A DNA stretch of 53,006 nt from Agromyces terreus (GTDB lineage: Bacteria; Actinomycetota; Actinomycetes; Actinomycetales; Microbacteriaceae), in NCBI RefSeq assembly GCF_009749465.1, contig NZ_WBIS01000011.1, positions 1 to 53,006 on the forward strand, written 5' to 3'. Position 1 is the first letter of the stretch. Every line of letters begins with the position of its first letter. Shown here piece by piece: positions 1-7,656 of this stretch. A program made the translations under genes and the position numbers. The notes below the pieces were generated by a model. That model saw only the letters and a list, made by a program, of their open reading frames with translations, was not told where the DNA came from and did not search any database.

Positions 1-110
1 CCCGGGCGCTGTGCCTGGTTTTTACCGGCCCCGCCGGGGCCCCCCCCCCCCCCCCCCCCCCCCGCCCCCCCCGCCGCGGGGCCCCCTTCTGCGTCCCCGA
101 GCCCGGTCAC
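1..110. other. Low-complexity C/G-rich window edge
   Basis: The first hundred bases are dominated by C homopolymer (an almost unbroken C run from about 41 to 70, interrupted by single G). Nothing coding or structured can be supported here. It looks like a contig end with low-quality or slipped sequence; a real poly-C tract is possible but less likely. Confidence 0.6.
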
Positions 111-164
111 TGCGAACGGCGGAGCGGGTCCTGTCAAGCACCTGCACGCGGCATCCGCCCTCGA

Positions 165-170
165 TACGCT
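165..170 (+). promoter_or_regulatory. Leaderless -10 box of yihY-like gene
   Basis: TACGCT lies 6 nt before the ATG at 177, so transcription would begin at or next to the start codon. No clear -35 box is visible. Confidence 0.5.
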
Positions 171-176
171 GACGGC

Positions 177-1286
177 ATGGAGGCAGACGAGAGCGAACAC
201 ATCGAGCAGGCTCGGACAGCGCCGCCCGCGCCCGCGCCCGCGTCCTTCGCCGAGCGCCTGCGCCGCATCACGGCCTGGGCGCTCGCACGCAAGCCGGTCC
301 GCGCCTATCTGCTCTACATGGAGCACCACGGGGCGGTGCTCGCCGACAGCATCACCTACCGCACGCTCTTCTCCGTGTTCGCGGGCGTCTTCCTCGGCTT
401 CGCGGTCGCGGGCATCTGGCTCGCCGGCAACGACGAGGCGATGAGCGCGCTGGTCGCGACCGTCGACCAGGCGATCCCCGGACTCGTCGGGGAGGGCGCG
501 CTCATCGACCCCGACGATCTCGTGCAGCCGATCACCCTGAGCATCGCCGGGGCGCTCGCCCTCGTCGGTCTCGTCACGGCGGCGATCGGCGCCGTCGGGT
601 CGTTGCGCGTCGCGCTGCGCGACCTCGCCGACCAGCCCGACCCCCAGACCTTCTTCCTGTGGGTGCTGCTGCGCGACCTCGCGCTCGCGATCGGCTTCGG
701 CGCGGCGCTCGCGGCCGCGGCGGCCGTGACGTTCGCGAGCACCGCCGCGATCGACGGGGTGTTCGGATGGCTCGGGTGGTCCACGACCGACACGGGTTCC
801 GAGGTCGCGACCCGCATCGTGTCGATCCTCGTGATCTTCGCGATCGACGTGGCCGTGGTCGCGACGATGTTCCGGGTGCTCTCGGGTCTGCGCCCCGCGG
901 CGCGCTCGCTCTGGTCGGGCGCCCTCATCGGCGGGGTCGGTCTCACCGTGCTCCAGCAGCTGTCGGGCCTCTTCGTCGCCGGCGCGACGAGCAATCCGCT
1001 GCTCGCCTCGTTCGGATCGCTCATCGCCCTCCTGCTCTGGCTGAACCTGTCGAGCCAGGTGATCCTCATCGCCTCGGCCTACATCGTCACGGGCGTCGAC
1101 GAGGAGCACGACCGGGTCCACGCACGACACGGGGCGCCGACGGTCGCGATCCGTCGGCTGCGGCGGGCCGAACGACGGGCCGCGGATGCCTCGGCCGAGC
1201 TCGTCTCGGCCCGCGAGGCGGTGGAGGGCGAACGCGCGGCGGCGTCGGGCGGGCCCGGCGGCGGCGACCGCGCGGGCCGACCGTGA
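177..1286 (+). CDS. YihY/BrkB family inner-membrane protein
   Basis: This 369-residue integral membrane protein belongs to the YihY/virulence factor BrkB family, whose molecular role is not settled; it is not RNase BN. The N-terminal 40 residues are polar and Pro/Ala-rich. Then come a family-typical stretch (YMEHHGAVLADSITYRTLF, about residues 45-65) and about six hydrophobic helices up to residue 305, then an Arg/Ala/Glu-rich cytoplasmic tail that probably forms a coil. The ATG at 177 has a leaderless -10 box. Its TGA overlaps the GTG of the next reading frame, so the two are probably co-transcribed. Confidence 0.85.
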   Translation: MEADESEHIEQARTAPPAPAPASFAERLRRITAWALARKPVRAYLLYMEHHGAVLADSITYRTLFSVFAGVFLGFAVAGIWLAGNDEAMSALVATVDQAIPGLVGEGALIDPDDLVQPITLSIAGALALVGLVTAAIGAVGSLRVALRDLADQPDPQTFFLWVLLRDLALAIGFGAALAAAAAVTFASTAAIDGVFGWLGWSTTDTGSEVATRIVSILVIFAIDVAVVATMFRVLSGLRPAARSLWSGALIGGVGLTVLQQLSGLFVAGATSNPLLASFGSLIALLLWLNLSSQVILIASAYIVTGVDEEHDRVHARHGAPTVAIRRLRRAERRAADASAELVSAREAVEGERAAASGGPGGGDRAGRP

Positions 1287-2611
1287 CCTCCGTGCTCGGG
1301 CTCGTACGGGCCGCGGTCGCGCCGCTGACGCGCACCCGGCTCTTCCGCGCCCTCGGCCCCGTGCTCCTGCCACCCCTCGAACGCCTCGTCCGCCGCCTGT
1401 CCGGCGGCCGGGTGCAGCTCAGCGGGCTGCTCGTGCCGTCCCTCGTGCTGCACACCACCGGCGCCAGGTCGGGGCAGCGACGCGACAACCACCTCATGTA
1501 CACGCCCGACGGGCACGGAAGCGCGATCGTCGCTGGCACGACGTTCGCGCAGCGACGGCATCCCGGGTGGACGTACAACCTGCTGCGCCGTCCCGATGCG
1601 TCGATCAGCGTGCGCGGTCGCGAGCTCGACGTGCGGGCGGAGCTCATCGACGCTGCTCCCGCGCGCGAACTCGCGTGGTCGCGCATCGAGGCGCAGTGGC
1701 CCGGATATCGGGCCTACGAACGCGCGTCGGGCCGCACCGTCCGGCTGTTCCGGCTGCGACCCGTCGCCGAGCAGGCCGTTCCGCGGGCCCGAGCTCGCAG
1801 TCGCCCCACAGAGCCTGCCCGTAGGCTGGCGGGCATGAGCCGACGACGCGCCAGCGAACCGATCTACAGCACGGCGATCGTCGCCGGTCGCGGGCTCTTC
1901 GGCGCGCTCGGGCTCAAGCGGCACGTGACCGGGGTCGAGAACGTGCCCGACACGGGCGGCGCCGTGCTCGCGATGACGCACTTCGGGTACCTCGAGTTCG
2001 CGCTGGTCGAATGGGTCACCTGGCTCGCCGACCGGCGTCGCATCCGGTTCATGGCCAAGCAGAGCGTGTTCGACTCGCCCGTGACGGGTCCGCTGATGCG
2101 CGGCATGCGCCACATCGCCGTCGACATGAAGGCCGGCGCCGCCGCGTATGCGAAGGCCGTCGAGGCGCTGCGCGGCGGAGAGCTGCTCGGCGTCTTCCCC
2201 GAGGCGGGCGTGAGCGCGTCGTTCACCGTGCGCGAGCTCAAGACCGGCGCCGTGCGGCTCGCGGCCGAGGCCGGCGTGCCGGTCATCCCCGTCGCGGTAT
2301 GGGGCGGTCACCGGTTGCTGACGAAGGGCCACCGCGTCGGATTCCTCGAACGCTTCGGCGTGCCCGTGAGCTTCGCGTTCGGCGCCCCGATCACCGTCGG
2401 CGCCGACGAGGACGCGCGCGTCGCGACCGGGCGCCTGCGCGAGCGGCTCCAAGAGCTCGTCGACCGTCTTCAGCGCGAGTACCCCGTCGACGGCACCGGC
2501 GCATGGTGGCAGCCGAGGAGCCTCGGCGGCACGGCGCCGACGCCCGAGGAGGCCGCGGCCTCCGACGCGGCGCGCGACGCCGCACGCGAGGCTCGCCGCG
2601 CCGAGGCCTAG
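1283..2611 (+). CDS. Open frame joining nitroreductase domain to PlsC domain
   Basis: From GTG 1283, overlapping the yihY-like stop by 4 nt, one frame of 442 codons runs without a stop through two domains. Residues 1-165 resemble the deazaflavin (F420)-dependent nitroreductase family (DUF385): HTTGARSGQ-RRDNHLMY, then HPGWTYNLL, and a C-terminal RTVRLFRLRP, all typical of that fold. Residues about 185-442 are the PlsC acyltransferase described as a separate entry. The linker is Arg/Ala/Pro-rich. It could be a true fusion, or two genes with a lost stop or a sequencing frameshift: other frames stop at 1824 and 1838, the latter giving the usual ATGA overlap. A -10-like box before 1835 favours two genes. 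Confidence 0.6.
   Translation: MTSVLGLVRAAVAPLTRTRLFRALGPVLLPPLERLVRRLSGGRVQLSGLLVPSLVLHTTGARSGQRRDNHLMYTPDGHGSAIVAGTTFAQRRHPGWTYNLLRRPDASISVRGRELDVRAELIDAAPARELAWSRIEAQWPGYRAYERASGRTVRLFRLRPVAEQAVPRARARSRPTEPARRLAGMSRRRASEPIYSTAIVAGRGLFGALGLKRHVTGVENVPDTGGAVLAMTHFGYLEFALVEWVTWLADRRRIRFMAKQSVFDSPVTGPLMRGMRHIAVDMKAGAAAYAKAVEALRGGELLGVFPEAGVSASFTVRELKTGAVRLAAEAGVPVIPVAVWGGHRLLTKGHRVGFLERFGVPVSFAFGAPITVGADEDARVATGRLRERLQELVDRLQREYPVDGTGAWWQPRSLGGTAPTPEEAAASDAARDAAREARRAEA
1822..1827 (+). promoter_or_regulatory. Leaderless -10 box of plsC-like gene
   Basis: TAGGCT, 7 nt before ATG 1835. It lies inside the upstream open frame and suggests that the PlsC part can be transcribed alone as a leaderless mRNA. 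Confidence 0.45.
1835..2611 (+). CDS. PlsC-like lysophospholipid acyltransferase
   Basis: This 258-residue member of the 1-acylglycerol-3-phosphate acyltransferase superfamily would transfer an acyl chain to a lysolipid at the membrane. The substrate is unknown. Block I reads MTHFGYLEF, so the catalytic HX4D is HX4E here. Block III is FPEAGVS rather than FPEGTR, and VPVIPVAVWG matches block IV. The actinobacterial subfamily usually has HxxYLDF, so the Glu is unusual though conservative. The C-terminal 40 residues are Ala/Arg/Glu-rich. ATG 1835 is preceded by a leaderless -10 box; the frame is also open upstream into the nitroreductase domain. Confidence 0.75.
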   Translation: MSRRRASEPIYSTAIVAGRGLFGALGLKRHVTGVENVPDTGGAVLAMTHFGYLEFALVEWVTWLADRRRIRFMAKQSVFDSPVTGPLMRGMRHIAVDMKAGAAAYAKAVEALRGGELLGVFPEAGVSASFTVRELKTGAVRLAAEAGVPVIPVAVWGGHRLLTKGHRVGFLERFGVPVSFAFGAPITVGADEDARVATGRLRERLQELVDRLQREYPVDGTGAWWQPRSLGGTAPTPEEAAASDAARDAAREARRAEA

Positions 2612-2643
2612 CCCCGCCCTCGCGCGGCGTCGGCGGCGTGGAG

Positions 2644-2649
2644 TACCGT
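2644..2649 (+). promoter_or_regulatory. Leaderless -10 box of ligD-like gene
   Basis: TACCGT, 7 nt before ATG 2657; no obvious -35 element. Confidence 0.45.
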
Positions 2650-2656
2650 CGCAGGC

Positions 2657-3688
2657 ATGGCAGGCGACGCGGCACAGCTCATCGTTCCCGGTCCGCACGG
2701 CGAGCGGCAGGTGCGCGTCTCGTCGCCGACGAGGGTGCTCTGGCCCGAGGTCGGCGTCACCAAGCTCGAGCTCGCCGAGTACCTCGTCGCGGTCGGGCCC
2801 GCGTTCATCGAGGCCAACGGCGGGCGGCCGGTCTCCCTCCAGCGGTTCCCCGAGGGCGTCGACGGGGAGCAGTTCTTCTCGAAGAACCCGCCGCGCGGGG
2901 CGCCCGACTGGGTCAGGTCGGTGACGGTGACGTACCCCAGCGGCCGGCGGCATCCGCAGCTCGTGCTCGACGAGCCGGCGAGCGCGGTGTGGGCGGTGCA
3001 GATGAACACCGTGGTGTTCCACCCATGGGCGTCGCGCGCCGACGAAACCGACAACCCCGATCAGCTGCGCATCGACCTCGACCCGCAACCGGGCACCGGG
3101 TTCGCCGAGGCCGTTCCCGTCGCGCTCGCGCTGCGCGAACTGCTCGCCGAGGTCGGGCTCACGGCGTTCGCGAAGAGCTCCGGCAGCCGCGGCATCCACG
3201 TGTTCGCCCCCATCGAGCCCGAGCACGAGTTCCTCGACGTCCGGCACGCCGTGATCGCCCTCGGCCGTGAGCTCGAACGGCGCATGCCCGACCTCGTCAC
3301 CACCAACTGGTGGAAGGAGGAGCGCGGCGACCGCATCTTCATCGACTACAACCAGGCGAACCGAGACCGCACGATGGCGGGCGCCTACAGCCCGCGCCCG
3401 CTGCCCCAGGCGCCGGTGTCCTGCCCCCTGACCTGGGACGAGCTGCCGACGACCGATCCCATGGCGCACACCGTGCGAACGGTGCCCCGGCGACTCGCCG
3501 AGGTCGGCGACCCGTGGTCGGGCATGCACGATGAGCCCGGCCGCATCGAGATGCTCCTCGAGTGGTGGCAGCGCGATCTCGACGACGGGCTCGGCGAACT
3601 CCCGTTCCCTCCCGACTTCCCGAAGATGCCGGGGGAGCCCATGCGGGTGCAGCCGAGCCGCGCGCGTCACGACGACGCGAGCGACTGA
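2657..3688 (+). CDS. Stand-alone LigD-type polymerase/primase domain protein
   Basis: This 343-residue archaeo-eukaryotic primase-type polymerase matches the PolDom of LigD, which fills and adds nucleotides at breaks in non-homologous end joining. The metal-binding motif RIDLDP (Asp140, Asp142), the nucleotide motif SGSRGIHVF (175-183) and the third acidic motif IFIDYNQ (Asp230) are all present, so it should be active. Length fits a lone PolDom; neither ligase nor phosphoesterase domain is attached, and no ku gene lies in the window. It may work with a ligase and Ku encoded elsewhere, as in mycobacteria with PolD1/PolD2. It ends 10 nt from the convergent alarmone synthetase gene. Confidence 0.88.
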   Translation: MAGDAAQLIVPGPHGERQVRVSSPTRVLWPEVGVTKLELAEYLVAVGPAFIEANGGRPVSLQRFPEGVDGEQFFSKNPPRGAPDWVRSVTVTYPSGRRHPQLVLDEPASAVWAVQMNTVVFHPWASRADETDNPDQLRIDLDPQPGTGFAEAVPVALALRELLAEVGLTAFAKSSGSRGIHVFAPIEPEHEFLDVRHAVIALGRELERRMPDLVTTNWWKEERGDRIFIDYNQANRDRTMAGAYSPRPLPQAPVSCPLTWDELPTTDPMAHTVRTVPRRLAEVGDPWSGMHDEPGRIEMLLEWWQRDLDDGLGELPFPPDFPKMPGEPMRVQPSRARHDDASD

Positions 3689-3697
3689 GCTGCCCGA

Positions 3698-4495
3698 TCA
3701 CACTGCGATCGGCCTCGTGGGCGTCCCCGGCGCGGGTGCCGCGACGAGCGGCGCACCGACCGCGGAGCCCGCTGCGGCGCCGTGGAGCTCGCGGTGCAGC
3801 CGCTCCATGCGCGCGTCGAGCTCGGCGGCCGTGTGCGCGGCGTCCGTCAGATCGTCGAGCAGCTCCGCGGGCACCTGCCGGTCGTACTTGTAGTAGATCT
3901 TGTGCTCGAGGCTCGCCCAGAAGTCCATGGCGATGGTGCGCACCTGCACCTCGACGGGCACGTGGTGCGTCCCGGTCGAGAGGAACACGGGCACCTCGAC
4001 GATGAGATGGAGGCTCTGGTAGCCGTTCGCCTTGGGCGCGGCGATGTAGTCCTTCTCCTTCAGCACGCGGATGTCGCCCTGCGCGGTCAGCAGCTCGGCG
4101 ACCCGATAGACGTCGGAGACGAAGCTGCACGTCACCCGAACGCCGGCGATGTCGGTGATGGTCCCGCGGATCGCGTCGAACGTCGGCTCGATGCCCTTGC
4201 GGTCCATCTTCTCGATCACGCTGTCGAGGCTCTTCAACCGGCTCGAGATGTGCTCGATCGGGTTGTACGCGTGGGTCTGCCCGAACTCCTCGCGAAGGAT
4301 CGACAGCTTGGTGATGACCTCGTCCATGCCGAACTTGTACCGCAGCATGAACCGCTCGGTCTCGTCGCGGAGGCTGCGCATCTCGTCGAGCGTGCCGCCG
4401 TCGATGGCCTCGAGCGCCCGCTGGGCTCGTTCGGTCAGGGCATGGGCGGCATCGTCGCGGGCGGCGACCTCGTCGTTCGAACTCACGTCGGTCAC
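3698..4495 (-). CDS. Small alarmone synthetase, RelQ/YjbM-like
   Basis: A 265-residue RelA/SpoT synthetase-domain protein without hydrolase or TGS domains. It would make (p)ppGpp from GTP/GDP and ATP. Visible family blocks are YNPIEHISSRLK (77-88), ITDIAGVRVTCSF (113-125), KDYIAAPKANGYQSLHLIVE (148-167) and VEVQVRTIAMDFWASLEHKIYYKY (181-204 in two pieces), all closely like Bacillus YjbM. The last 30 residues are Ala/Gly/Pro-rich and probably unstructured. The start is GTG 4495. It is divergent from the MBL gene with a 68-nt gap. There is no toxin/antitoxin-like partner. Confidence 0.88.
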   Translation of the reverse strand: MTDVSSNDEVAARDDAAHALTERAQRALEAIDGGTLDEMRSLRDETERFMLRYKFGMDEVITKLSILREEFGQTHAYNPIEHISSRLKSLDSVIEKMDRKGIEPTFDAIRGTITDIAGVRVTCSFVSDVYRVAELLTAQGDIRVLKEKDYIAAPKANGYQSLHLIVEVPVFLSTGTHHVPVEVQVRTIAMDFWASLEHKIYYKYDRQVPAELLDDLTDAAHTAAELDARMERLHRELHGAAAGSAVGAPLVAAPAPGTPTRPIAV

Positions 4496-4551
4496 CGTAC
4501 GCGGGCAACCTCTGCATTCCCTTTGACCGAGGGTCGCCCGCGGTGCGCCGA

Positions 4552-4557
4552 TACCAT
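4552..4557 (+). promoter_or_regulatory. Leaderless -10 box of MBL hydrolase gene
   Basis: TACCAT ends 6 nt before ATG 4564. A TTGACC hexamer at 4523-4528 is 23 nt away, too far for a standard spacer. Confidence 0.45.
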
Positions 4558-4563
4558 CGAGAC

Positions 4564-5430
4564 ATGGCGAGCTGGACGTCGGTGGCCCCCGGAGTGCACC
4601 AGTTGCGCGCGGGCGTGTTCGACCTGTCTGTGGTCGTGATCGAGGGGGCCGAAGGGCTGCTCGTCGTCGACTCCGGCGCGGATCCCGACGAGGGCGAAGA
4701 GATCCTCGCGCAGATCAGGGAGCGCTCGGATGCCCCGATCCTCGGCCTCGTGAACACCCACGCGCACTTCGACCACACGTTCGGCAACCAGGCGTTCGGA
4801 CCCGGTTCCGAGACGGATGCCGCGATCCACGGCCACGCTGCGATCGGCGAGCACTTCGCCGCGTACGAGGGCCCGCGCCTCGCGGCCTGGCGCGCGGACC
4901 GGTCGCGGGAGCCGGATCGCCGCTGGGATCGGGTCGTGCTCACGCCCCCGACGCATCCGGTCGACCGGGCGACCGGCCTGGACCTCGGCGGGCGAACCGC
5001 CGAGCTCCGTCCGCAGCCCGCGGCGCACACCGACACGGACCTCGTGCTGCTCTTGCCCGCCGAGCGGGTGTGGATCGTCGGCGACCTCGTCGAGGAGTCG
5101 GGTCCGCCCATGTACGGTTCCGGCAGCTACCCCCTCGCCCGGCCCGTCGTGCTCGAACGCCTCCTCGACGAGATGCGGCCCGGCGATCTCGTGGTGCCCG
5201 GACACGGTGCGGTCGTCGGCCCCGACTTCGTCGCACGTCAGGCCGGCGACCTGCGCCTCATCGCCGAGCGCCTCATCGTCGCGCACGGCGCCGGTCTCGA
5301 AGAAGGCGCAGCGCTGGCGGCCCACGACGACTGGCCGTTCGACGTCGCCGGGCTCGTCGGCGCGGTCGAACGCGCCTACGCGGCCCTCGACGGGCGGCCC
5401 CTCGACGACGGGAGCATCGACGACGCGTGA
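4564..5430 (+). CDS. Metallo-beta-lactamase fold hydrolase
   Basis: A 288-residue MBL-fold protein. The zinc motif HxHxDH is THAHFDH at residues 65-71; further metal ligands lie in GDLVEESGPP and the PGHG motif near residue 215. The substrate cannot be read from the sequence; the family includes glyoxalase II-like and quorum-lactone hydrolases. I chose ATG 4564 over an in-frame ATG at 4543 because the -10 box lies between them and the family N-terminus (VAPGVHQLRAG) begins right after it. It converges with the YchJ-like gene, leaving a 4-nt gap. Confidence 0.85.
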   Translation: MASWTSVAPGVHQLRAGVFDLSVVVIEGAEGLLVVDSGADPDEGEEILAQIRERSDAPILGLVNTHAHFDHTFGNQAFGPGSETDAAIHGHAAIGEHFAAYEGPRLAAWRADRSREPDRRWDRVVLTPPTHPVDRATGLDLGGRTAELRPQPAAHTDTDLVLLLPAERVWIVGDLVEESGPPMYGSGSYPLARPVVLERLLDEMRPGDLVVPGHGAVVGPDFVARQAGDLRLIAERLIVAHGAGLEEGAALAAHDDWPFDVAGLVGAVERAYAALDGRPLDDGSIDDA

Positions 5431-5434
5431 TGGG

Positions 5435-5848
5435 TCAGTCGAGCGCACCGAGGTAGAACCAGCGGCCGCCCTCGCGCACGAACCGGCTCACCTCGTGCTG
5501 CGCCCCGCGCTCGCCGTCGTGCCGGTAGTGGGCCGTGAATTCCACGACTCCCGCGTGGTCGAGCGGTCCGCCGCGCTCGGTGCGCTCGACGTCGAGGCGC
5601 ATCCAGCGGATCGTTCGATCGAGCTCGAGGCTCGCCGGCGCGGTCGACGGATGCCACGTCGCGAGCAGGTGGTCGGCATCGCCGACGGCGAAGGCGGTGT
5701 AGCGCGACCGCATCAGCTGCACGGCGGTCGGTGCCGCCGCTCCGCCGAGGAGCCATCGGCCGCAGCATTCCCCGAAGGTCAGCCCGCTCGAGCAGGGGCA
5801 GCGGGTGCCGGATGCCGGGAACTCAGGGGATTCGGAGGATTGCGCCAT
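5435..5848 (-). CDS. YchJ/UPF0225 family protein with SEC-C-like zinc motif
   Basis: A 137-residue protein. The N-terminal cysteine cluster CPCSSGLTFGECC (Cys17, Cys19, Cys28, Cys29) is a SEC-C-type zinc motif. The rest, with RSRYTAFAVGDADHLLATWHP and WFYLGALD, forms the NTF2-like YchJ domain. The function is unknown in all bacteria. Start ATG 5848 gives the usual family N-terminus; AATACT lies 6 nt upstream of it on the minus strand as a possible -10. Confidence 0.85.
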   Translation of the reverse strand: MAQSSESPEFPASGTRCPCSSGLTFGECCGRWLLGGAAAPTAVQLMRSRYTAFAVGDADHLLATWHPSTAPASLELDRTIRWMRLDVERTERGGPLDHAGVVEFTAHYRHDGERGAQHEVSRFVREGGRWFYLGALD

Positions 5849-6003
5849 GTCCCCAGTATTCCGGGGCGTGCGGCGGTCGCGGTCATGCTCTGCACAGCCA
5901 TACCTGAGGATCCGTTCAGAAACGGTCGGCAGAGTCTCTGACTTGTGCCCGCGCTCGGCGGCGCCGACCCCCGTTCCCCCCACCTTCCGAGCACACAGGA
6001 TTC

Positions 6004-6852
6004 ATGCGCCCCACCACGAACTCGACCCCTGCTCCCTCGATCTCCGCACCCGACTCCACCCCCCGCCGCAGCCTCCGCTCGCGACGCACCGTTCGCCGCC
6101 GGTTCATCGCCGCGGGCGCCGTGCTCGCCGTCGGCCTCGTCGCCGGCACCGGGTTCGCCGTCCAGAACGCCTTCGAAGCCGATGCGCGTGCACAGGCCAC
6201 GGCCCAGCTCACGAAGGCGACGGGGCTCAGCGCCGATTCCCTCGGCGTCTACAGCTCGATCGCGGCGGCCAAGGTCAAGGCCCAGGCAGAGGACACCATC
6301 ACGCTGGCGAACGCGACGCTCGAGAAGGCCGACGGCAAGGTCGACGCATCGGCGCTCGCGGCATCCGTCGCCTCCCTCAGCGACTACGAGACGATCCCGA
6401 CCGACGACGTCGCCGATCTCACCAAGGAGACGAAGGCGGCGGCGGCGAAGACGGCGGCCGACACGACGGCCTTTGAGCAGGCTCAGGCCGCGGCGGCCGC
6501 GAAGGCCGCTGCCGAGGCCGCCCAGGCGCTCGCCGCAGCGAACACCCCCGACGGCGCGCGTGCCACCGCGCGTTCGCTCGCGTCGTCCATGTACGGCTGG
6601 GGCGACGACCAGTTCCAGTGCCTCGACAGCCTCTGGGCGAAGGAGTCCGGATGGTCGTACACCGCGTACAACGACTCCAGCGGCGCCACCGGCATCCCGC
6701 AGTCGCTGCCCGGCAGCAAGATGGCCTCGGCCGGCGCCGACTGGGCGACGAACGCGGCGACGCAGATCAAGTGGGGCCTCGGATACATCGCCGGATCGTA
6801 CGGCTCGCCGTGCAGCGCCTGGTCGCACTCGCAGTCGGTCAACTGGTACTGA
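6004..6852 (+). CDS. Secreted or anchored transglycosylase-like protein
   Basis: A 282-residue exported protein. An Arg-rich N-terminus (RRSLRSRRTVRRR) precedes a hydrophobic segment at 34-54 that is a signal anchor or signal peptide. Residues 60-185 are Ala/Lys/Asp-rich and predicted helical. The C-terminal 90 residues carry the actinobacterial SLT-like fold: CLDSLWAKESGWSYTAYN with a putative catalytic Glu214, then GATGIPQSLPGSKM, and Cys206/Cys270 that could form a disulfide. It probably cleaves or binds peptidoglycan outside the membrane. Similar small proteins are common in Microbacteriaceae and poorly characterised. Confidence 0.75.
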   Translation: MRPTTNSTPAPSISAPDSTPRRSLRSRRTVRRRFIAAGAVLAVGLVAGTGFAVQNAFEADARAQATAQLTKATGLSADSLGVYSSIAAAKVKAQAEDTITLANATLEKADGKVDASALAASVASLSDYETIPTDDVADLTKETKAAAAKTAADTTAFEQAQAAAAAKAAAEAAQALAAANTPDGARATARSLASSMYGWGDDQFQCLDSLWAKESGWSYTAYNDSSGATGIPQSLPGSKMASAGADWATNAATQIKWGLGYIAGSYGSPCSAWSHSQSVNWY

Positions 6853-6901
6853 TCGGCCGAGCTCCCGATCTGCGGCGCTGCTCCGCCCGATTCGTCGCCG
6901 T

Positions 6902-7195
6902 TCAGGCGGTGCGCGGGTGGAGCAGTCCGGCGCGCTCGGGGTGACGGTCGAACCACTCGGCCACGTACCAGCAGCTCGGCACGATGTGCCGCGACGAGTT
7001 CGACTCGACGTCGTCGACTGCGAACGCCACGAGCTCGCCCGCGTAGCCGGACCCGCGGTACGGCGGGTTCGTGTACGCCCGCGTCATCGAGATCGCGTCG
7101 CCGAGCACCCGGTAGTCGAGCACGCTCGCGATCTCGCCGTTCAATCGCAGGGCGTAGCGATCGGCGTCGGGTTCATGGGTGAATGCTCTCTGCAT
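6902..7195 (-). CDS. YjdJ-type GNAT N-acetyltransferase
   Basis: A 97-residue minimal GCN5-related acetyltransferase. The acetyl-CoA loop is PPYRGSGYAGELV (residues 44-56), and SCWYVAEWFDRHPER matches the family C-terminus. This class comprises short domains with unknown substrates. It faces the transglycosylase-like gene and has its own leaderless promoter. Confidence 0.85.
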   Translation of the reverse strand: MQRAFTHEPDADRYALRLNGEIASVLDYRVLGDAISMTRAYTNPPYRGSGYAGELVAFAVDDVESNSSRHIVPSCWYVAEWFDRHPERAGLLHPRTA

Positions 7196-7201
7196 CGACT
7201 C

Positions 7202-7207
7202 AGGCTA
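7202..7207 (-). promoter_or_regulatory. Leaderless -10 box of GNAT gene
   Basis: On the minus strand TAGCCT is followed by 6 nt and the ATG at 7195. Confidence 0.5.
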
Positions 7208-7260
7208 CGCCGTCGCCGGTCGCGACCGATGGATCCCGAGCCGGGCGCCGGCGGCGCCGC

Positions 7261-7644
7261 TCAGGCGTCGCGCCCCCGGAGCCGTTCGAGGTCGCGGCGC
7301 TCCCGCTTCGTCGGGCGGCCCGCGCCGCGATCGCGCACGGGCACGATCGGAACGCTCTCGCGAGGCGGCGGCGGGGGAGTGCGATCGTCGACGGCGGTCG
7401 TGGCGACGCTCGCCGAGACGCGCTTCACGAGCGTGAGCCGAACCACGAGCAGCTGGTCGAACCCCTCGACGCGCACCCGGACCTCGTCGCCGGGGCGCAC
7501 CATCTGGGCGGCCTTCGCCCGCTCGCCGTTCACGCGCACGTGCCCGGCGCGGCAGGCCGCGGTCGCGGCCGATCTCGTCTTGAACCGGCGCACCGCCCAC
7601 AGCCAGGCATCGATGCGCACGGGGGCGTCTCCGGGTGCGGGCAT
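7261..7644 (-). CDS. hslR: S4-domain RNA-binding protein, Hsp15-like
   Basis: A 127-residue protein with an S4 domain at residues 9-60 (VRIDAWLWAVRRFKTRSAA, then AGHVRVNGERAK). It resembles Hsp15 (HslR), which binds stalled 50S subunits still carrying nascent chains. The tail is Pro/Arg-rich with a basic end (GRPTKRERRDLERLRGR) that should bind RNA. It lies directly after crtEb on the same strand with a 9-nt gap. Its -10 box includes the crtEb stop codon, so it can be expressed apart from the carotenoid operon. Confidence 0.8.
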   Translation of the reverse strand: MPAPGDAPVRIDAWLWAVRRFKTRSAATAACRAGHVRVNGERAKAAQMVRPGDEVRVRVEGFDQLLVVRLTLVKRVSASVATTAVDDRTPPPPPRESVPIVPVRDRGAGRPTKRERRDLERLRGRDA

Positions 7645-7650
7645 GCGATC

Positions 7651-7656
7651 AGCCTA
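7651..7656 (-). promoter_or_regulatory. Leaderless -10 box of S4 gene, built on crtEb stop
   Basis: Minus-strand TAGGCT at 7656-7651 is 6 nt before ATG 7644. Its TAG is the crtEb stop codon. Confidence 0.5.

Noticed and set aside
1079..3670. 863-codon minus-strand frame across the nitroreductase, plsC-like and ligD-like genes
   Set aside because: Composition is shadow-like (His/Arg/Gly-rich), with no start signal or domains, and it spans three better supported genes.
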